From: JAEHDI01 sp035455185
GTDB lineage: Bacteria; Acidobacteriota; Terriglobia; Bryobacterales; Bryobacteraceae
Direction: 5' to 3'
Assembly (NCBI GenBank): GCA_035455185.1
Contig: DATIFQ010000515.1
Location: forward strand, 1-9,698
DNA: 9,698 nt
Part shown: positions 6,333 to 9,698 of the stretch, in pieces
Numbering within the stretch: position 1 is the first letter of the stretch
Layout: every line of letters begins with the position of its first letter
Made by a program: the position numbers and the translations under genes
Notes under the pieces: generated by a model
What the model was told of the DNA's origin: nothing
The model's input: the letters and a program-made list of their open reading frames with translations, nothing else
Database searches by the model: none

Positions 6333-7154
6333 TCAGTACGGCAGGCGGCCGACACGCCCCGGCAGAGGGACGCCGCGGCTTTTCTGGCTCGGCTGTGGGC
6401 CTTCGTTGCCGGTGGAGGCGGTCGGTCGGGGCATCAGGGCACCGCTGAAGTTGACTTCCTCGAGGGTGAAGGAGATCGGCCGGTCGAGGACCATTTCGAT
6501 GGTGGTTCCGCGGGCGAGGATGGCGTCGGGCCCCCGGGACAGGAGAACGCCCATGAGACCGGCAGTCGCTCCGGCGGCAGCTCCGATTCCGGCGCCCATG
6601 CCCGCGTGTCCCGCACCGGCTCCAGCGATTACGCCGACCGACGCTCCGGCGGCGGTGGCCTCACCGACGCTTCGAGCGTCGCCGCTCTTGTTTCCTTCGC
6701 TCTTGATTTTGCCTTCCGTGCGGTCCAGTTCCTCACTGGAGCGGCCGTCAAGGCTCCCTACACGGGCGCGAAAATCGCGGGTGACGCCGTTCGGCAGGGT
6801 CAGCGAATCGAAGCGCAGGTACAGCTCTCCCCGGCCCTTCACCCGGCCGGGCCGCTTCACCTGGGTAATGGTTCCGGCGACATAGCTCCCCGGCGGGATC
6901 ACCACACGGCCGTCGGCGAGAATGGGGAAGACGGTCTCCAGGTACACACGGTCACCCTCGGCGGAGTGCTTGGTGCTGACACTGTTGATCAGGCTCAACG
7001 GGATGCGGGTGCCGGATTGGATGACGAGGCTGCCTGGCTCTGGTGCTTCGGCCTTCGGCCAGCCCTTTTGTGTTTCGCCCTCCGCCGCCGGCTGGGTTTG
7101 CCCCACCAGCGACAGAGTAAGCATGGACAACAAGATCACACAGCGGCCCCACAT
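6333..7154 (-). CDS. Exported VirB10/TrbI-like domain protein with glycine zipper
   Basis: A 273-aa protein of unknown role. Residues 1-20 form a hydrophobic signal peptide or anchor (MWGRCVILLSMLTLSLVGQT). Residues ~44-130 read like the VirB10/TrbI beta-barrel: SGTRIPLSLINSVSTK, then GDRVYLETVFPI, IPPGSYVAGTI, RPGRVKGRGELYLRFDSL and LPNGV. Residues ~165-203 are a dense glycine zipper (GVIAGAGAGHAGMGAGIG and onward), likely membrane-inserting. After it, ILARGTTIEMVLDRPISF (212-229) resembles the last VirB10 strands, and a Pro/Ser-rich tail ends in LPY. No type IV secretion genes are nearby, so a secretion role is not supported; an envelope protein is the safer inference. The frame stays open to 7394, but ATG 7154 has a strong AGGAGG 10 nt upstream and starts the signal peptide. 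The OYE start is 73 nt downstream, with no obvious terminator between. Confidence 0.7.
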   Translation of the reverse strand: MWGRCVILLSMLTLSLVGQTQPAAEGETQKGWPKAEAPEPGSLVIQSGTRIPLSLINSVSTKHSAEGDRVYLETVFPILADGRVVIPPGSYVAGTITQVKRPGRVKGRGELYLRFDSLTLPNGVTRDFRARVGSLDGRSSEELDRTEGKIKSEGNKSGDARSVGEATAAGASVGVIAGAGAGHAGMGAGIGAAAGATAGLMGVLLSRGPDAILARGTTIEMVLDRPISFTLEEVNFSGALMPRPTASTGNEGPQPSQKSRGVPLPGRVGRLPY

Positions 7155-7164
7155 AGCTGGGGAT

Positions 7165-7185
7165 CCTCCTCTTGGCTTTATTTTA
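7165..7185 (-). promoter_or_regulatory. Ribosome site and candidate -10 box of the VirB10-like gene
   Basis: On the minus strand, AGGAGG at 7165-7170 lies 10 nt before ATG 7154. Slightly upstream, TAAAAT at 7180-7185 matches the sigma-70 -10 box at five of six positions and would give a short leader starting near 7173. No TTGACA-like -35 sits at 17 nt, so the ribosome site is firm and the promoter tentative. Confidence 0.4.
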
Positions 7186-7206
7186 GCCCACATAGGGTTA
7201 AACGCA

Positions 7207-7247
7207 CGGCCGCGGAGAGTCGTTGCGGCGGTTTTCTGACGCGGCCG
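7207..7247. repeat. Inverted repeat in the divergent intergenic region
   Basis: CGGCCGCG at 7207-7214 and its exact reverse complement CGCGGCCG at 7240-7247 flank a 25-nt loop in the 118-nt region between divergent genes. It could be an operator for a dimeric regulator or an RNA hairpin. A GC-rich 8-bp match can also arise by chance. Confidence 0.25.
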
Positions 7248-7272
7248 GTACGTTCGTGGCACAATTCCCGTT

Positions 7273-9324
7273 ATGCTGACGGTTCGACGGTTCTTTCTCC
7301 TCTCTCTGCTGTTTATCCTGATTTCGGCCCCTCCAGCGCTCACCGCCGACTTGTTTCGTGACGATTTTTCGAAATTTCCCGCCGGATGGCTCACGCAGCC
7401 GATCGGTCAGATCAACGCGGCCATCCAGGAATATCACTACTTGCCGCACCGGGGTGTGCCGCTGGGGCTCTGGGAGAACGCGCTCTGTCACATGGATGCG
7501 TGGCTGATCAGCGAGGAGGATGGCAAGGCGTATCTGGAACAGGCCCTCGTGAACGACCGGCCACGGCAGGCGAACCCGATCTTCGTGACAGGCGATCCCG
7601 AGTGGACCGACTACACCGTCGAAGCGAAAGTGAAGCCGCTGCTCCGTTCCGACATGGCCGGGCTGGTTTTCCGGTATCACACCAATCGGCACTACTACCT
7701 GTTCGCCCTCACCGGGGGGAACCAAGCGCGCCTCGCGGTGCGCCTCCCGATCGAGAAGACCTTCCGCATCGCGGAATGGCGGGAATTGGGCCGAGCCGAA
7801 TTCAACTATGACGCCCGCGTGTACCACACGCTCAAGGTTGAGAATGCGGGGCCGCGGATCAGGGCTTCGATCGACGGCAAGGTGCTGATCGAAGCCGAGG
7901 ACGGCGAGATTCTCAAGGGCAAAGCGGGGTTGACCTCGAACATCCCCGCGCGCTTTCAGGATTTTGTCGTCACCGTACCGGATGCCGTGCGTTCCGGGAT
8001 CGATGACCGCATCCGGAAGCGGGAAGCCGAACTGGCGCGACTCCGTTCGGAGAACCCCAGACCGAAGCTGTGGAAGAAGTTCTCGACGCCGGTCTTCGGA
8101 GCCGGGCGGAACGCACGTTTCGGAGATCTTGACGGCGACGGGAAACTCGACATGCTGATTGCGCAGAATGTGCGCCGCTTCCCGTACGACGCCGCACACC
8201 TGACGTGTCTCACTGCCGTCAACTTCGACGGCAAGGTTCTCTGGCAGTCCGGCAAGCCCGACGCGCGCAACGGGCTACTCACATACGACAACCCGTTTCA
8301 AATTCACGACATCGACGGCGATGGGCGCGCCGAGGTTGTACTCGTCAAGGATTTCCTGCTCCAGGTACTCGACGGCCGAACGGGAAAACTGATTCAACGA
8401 GTGCCGACGCCGCAGGCCCCAGAGGGGGACCGCAACCAGGTTTACGAGAATGTGAGCGGCGATTCGATCGCCTTCGTCAACGTCCTCGGCGACCCGCGGC
8501 GGCACGAGATCCTTTTCAAGGATCGCTACCGGAACTTCTGGGTCTATAACAACAAGCTGGAGTTGCTCTGGACAGGCTCGGGGCAGACGGGGCACTATCC
8601 TTACCCATTCGACGCGGACGGCGACGGTCGCGACGAGATCCTGATCGGCTACGCCATGTGGGACCACGACGGCAAGCCACTCTGGAGCCACGACAAGACG
8701 CTGAGGGATCACGCCGACGGCATCATGATGGCCAACCTCAGTCCGGATCCGAAGGCCGAACCCCGCGCTTACGCCGGCGGAAGCGACGAAGGCTTCCTGA
8801 TGTTTGACGTTCGCGGCACGTTATTGAAGCACGTGCGTCTGGGCCACGGCCAGAGCCCGGTCGCCGGCAAGTTTCGGCCCGATGTTCCAGGCTTGCAATT
8901 CGCTACGGTGAACTTCTGGTACAACCCGGGGATCGTCACAATGTTCGACTGGGACGGAAACACCCTGGCTCAAGAGGAACCCATTCATTCGGGAAGCGTC
9001 ATGCTGCCGGTGAACTGGCGCGGCGACGGACAGGAGTTCATCCTGCTTTCCGGCAATTCACGCGAGGGCGGCATGATCGACGGGCATTTACGCCGTGTGG
9101 TGATGTTTCCGGAAGACGGTCACCCGGATCTCACGGCGTATGTCGCCGACGTGACGGGCGACCCTCGCGACGAAGTGATCCTCTGGAACGAAACCGAAGT
9201 CTGGATCTACACGCAGGACCGCCCGTTTACCGGTAAGCGGATCTATGCGCCCATCCGTAATCCAGACTACAACGAGTCGAACTACCGCGTGGCCGTTTCA
9301 CTGCCTCGGTGGGTGGATCGGTGA
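7273..9324 (+). CDS. Secreted jelly-roll plus FG-GAP/PL11-like beta-propeller protein
   Basis: A 683-aa exported protein. A Sec signal peptide (positive MLTVRR, hydrophobic FFLLSLLFILIS, cleavage likely after ALTA, residue 25) precedes a concanavalin/LamG-like sandwich (~27-235; DDFSKFPAGW, YTVEAKVKP, GLVFRYH, YYLFALTGG, YHTLKVENAG). A charged helix (243-269) leads into a beta-propeller. Calcium-type motifs recur: DLDGDGKLD (285), DIDGDGRAE (346), DADGDGRDE (447) and degenerate forms near 403, 488, 581 and 626. Partner turns such as NFDGKVLW (317), DHDGKPLW (464), DVRGTLLK (512) and DWDGNTLA (559) alternate with them. This organisation resembles the propeller of PL11 rhamnogalacturonan lyases, so a polysaccharide-binding or lyase role is possible but unproven. 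ATG 7273 has no Shine-Dalgarno sequence; it is chosen because the signal peptide begins there. It diverges from the VirB10-like gene. Confidence 0.8.
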   Translation: MLTVRRFFLLSLLFILISAPPALTADLFRDDFSKFPAGWLTQPIGQINAAIQEYHYLPHRGVPLGLWENALCHMDAWLISEEDGKAYLEQALVNDRPRQANPIFVTGDPEWTDYTVEAKVKPLLRSDMAGLVFRYHTNRHYYLFALTGGNQARLAVRLPIEKTFRIAEWRELGRAEFNYDARVYHTLKVENAGPRIRASIDGKVLIEAEDGEILKGKAGLTSNIPARFQDFVVTVPDAVRSGIDDRIRKREAELARLRSENPRPKLWKKFSTPVFGAGRNARFGDLDGDGKLDMLIAQNVRRFPYDAAHLTCLTAVNFDGKVLWQSGKPDARNGLLTYDNPFQIHDIDGDGRAEVVLVKDFLLQVLDGRTGKLIQRVPTPQAPEGDRNQVYENVSGDSIAFVNVLGDPRRHEILFKDRYRNFWVYNNKLELLWTGSGQTGHYPYPFDADGDGRDEILIGYAMWDHDGKPLWSHDKTLRDHADGIMMANLSPDPKAEPRAYAGGSDEGFLMFDVRGTLLKHVRLGHGQSPVAGKFRPDVPGLQFATVNFWYNPGIVTMFDWDGNTLAQEEPIHSGSVMLPVNWRGDGQEFILLSGNSREGGMIDGHLRRVVMFPEDGHPDLTAYVADVTGDPRDEVILWNETEVWIYTQDRPFTGKRIYAPIRNPDYNESNYRVAVSLPRWVDR

Positions 9325-9328
9325 GGGG

Positions 9329-9362
9329 AAGGAACTCCGCTCCCTGACGGTCGCGGTTCCTT
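9329..9362 (+). terminator. Possible weak terminator hairpin after the propeller gene
   Basis: AAGGAAC at 9329-9335 pairs exactly with GTTCCTT at 9356-9362, and the 20-nt loop can form a further CCG/CGG stem. It begins 5 nt after the stop of the propeller gene. There is no downstream T run beyond TT, so if it terminates transcription it is not a canonical intrinsic terminator. Confidence 0.35.
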
Positions 9363-9397
9363 AACGGCAGTGCGGGTTAGCATAATGGAGTCATCTT

Positions 9398-9698
9398 ATG
9401 CGCAATCTTCGAGTTGCATCGGTTCAGTTTGAGTGCAAGCCGGGAGACAAGACCGCGAACCTCGCAACGATCCGGCGCTTCGCCAAAGAGGCAGCCCGCG
9501 CGGGCGCCGAGATCCTCGTGACGCCCGAGTGTTCCATCACGGGCTACTGGTTTCTGCGGAATCTCGGACGCGAGGAGTTTGCCGCGCTCGCAGAGCCGGT
9601 CTTCGACGGTCCTTCGTCCCAGGCTCTGATGGCAATGTCGAAGGAGTACGGCATGACCATCGGCGCGGGGTTGATCGAGCGCGGCGATGACGGCAAGT
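9398..9698 (+). CDS. Carbon-nitrogen hydrolase (nitrilase superfamily), N-terminal fragment
   Basis: The open frame from ATG 9398 runs off the right edge after 100 codons. It begins MRNLRVASVQFECKPGDKTA, the usual first strand of the nitrilase/amidohydrolase fold, followed by AAFAKEAARAG-type helix residues (FAKEAARAGAEILV, 28-41). The first catalytic residue, Glu44, sits in TPECSITGYW (42-51), and YGMTIGAGLIERGDDG (85-100) is the next core strand. These cytoplasmic enzymes cleave C-N bonds in amides, nitriles or carbamoyl compounds using a Glu-Lys-Cys triad; the Lys and Cys lie beyond the window, so the substrate class cannot be given. GGAG at 9387-9390, 7 nt upstream, supports the start. 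The gene follows the propeller gene by 73 nt on the same strand with a hairpin between, so it is probably transcribed separately. Confidence 0.88.
   Translation, partial: MRNLRVASVQFECKPGDKTANLATIRRFAKEAARAGAEILVTPECSITGYWFLRNLGREEFAALAEPVFDGPSSQALMAMSKEYGMTIGAGLIERGDDGK

Noticed and set aside
6260..6355. N-terminal extension of the OYE frame
   Set aside because: OYE homology and the AGGAGG site both point to ATG 6259; the extension adds no domain.
7257..7275. Sigma-54-like TGGCAC element before the propeller gene
   Set aside because: TGGCAC at 7257-7262 lacks the TTGC half at the required spacing, and it would place the start beyond the ATG.
7198..8199. A 333-aa open frame antisense to the propeller gene
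   Set aside because: It is opposite a protein with a signal peptide and domain motifs, shows no family signature, and has no ribosome site that I can see.
9381..9386. CATAAT as a -10 box for the nitrilase-family gene
   Set aside because: It matches five of six positions, but no -35 is found at 17 nt and the implied start would leave the GGAG ribosome site outside the message.
9433..9690. An 85-aa plus-strand frame near the right edge
   Set aside because: It is a shifted frame of the nitrilase-family gene, which has the catalytic Glu motif and a ribosome site.

Overview
This is a GC-rich bacterial chromosomal stretch (about 60-65% GC by eye) with seven protein genes, two of them cut by the window edges. 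I see no rRNA, tRNA, insertion sequence, phage gene or CRISPR array. The gene mix suggests a heterotrophic, carbohydrate-degrading bacterium. It includes a GHL6-type putative glycoside hydrolase, a secreted jelly-roll/FG-GAP propeller protein, a divergent NagB paralogue with a PfkB kinase, and an orphan VirB10-like glycine-zipper protein. The closest fit from memory is Acidobacteriota, Bryobacter/Solibacter type. That is an inference from protein style, since there is no marker gene here.

Layout. Plus strand, 2-526: C-terminal end of a putative glycoside hydrolase. After a 30-nt gap comes a copper-type P1B-1 ATPase (557-2917) with YHS and heavy-metal-binding N-terminal domains. It converges, 18 nt from stop to stop, on a minus-strand cluster read from right to left: a VirB10-like exported protein (7154-6333), an Old Yellow Enzyme-type flavin oxidoreductase (6259-4946), a glucosamine-6-phosphate deaminase-like protein (4872-3961) and a PfkB-family sugar kinase (3964-2936). 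The last two overlap by 4 nt (ATGA). A 118-nt divergent intergenic region (7155-7272) separates this cluster from the plus-strand gene for a 683-aa secreted protein (7273-9324). That protein has a concanavalin-like N-terminal domain and a calcium-motif beta-propeller like that of PL11 rhamnogalacturonan lyases. The window ends inside a carbon-nitrogen hydrolase (nitrilase superfamily) gene starting at 9398.

Working together. The NagB-like protein and the PfkB kinase are almost certainly translationally coupled and probably act on the same phosphosugar or amino-sugar route. The OYE gene 73 nt upstream may belong to the same transcript. The secreted propeller protein and the GHL6-type protein fit extracellular polysaccharide processing, but nothing in the sequence ties them to the kinase pair. 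The copper ATPase has no regulator or chaperone gene next to it here.

Main points for a second look: a T_TTT_TTT slippery heptamer in the copper ATPase followed at once by a -1-frame stop, which recalls the E. coli copA frameshift that makes a short copper-binding product; a NagB-like enzyme whose catalytic-triad Glu is a Gln; a PfkB kinase lacking the first Asp of DTxGAGD; a shortened OYE with an unusual four-cysteine cluster motif; and an orphan VirB10-like protein fused to a glycine zipper. I found no clear evidence of a wholly new multi-gene system.
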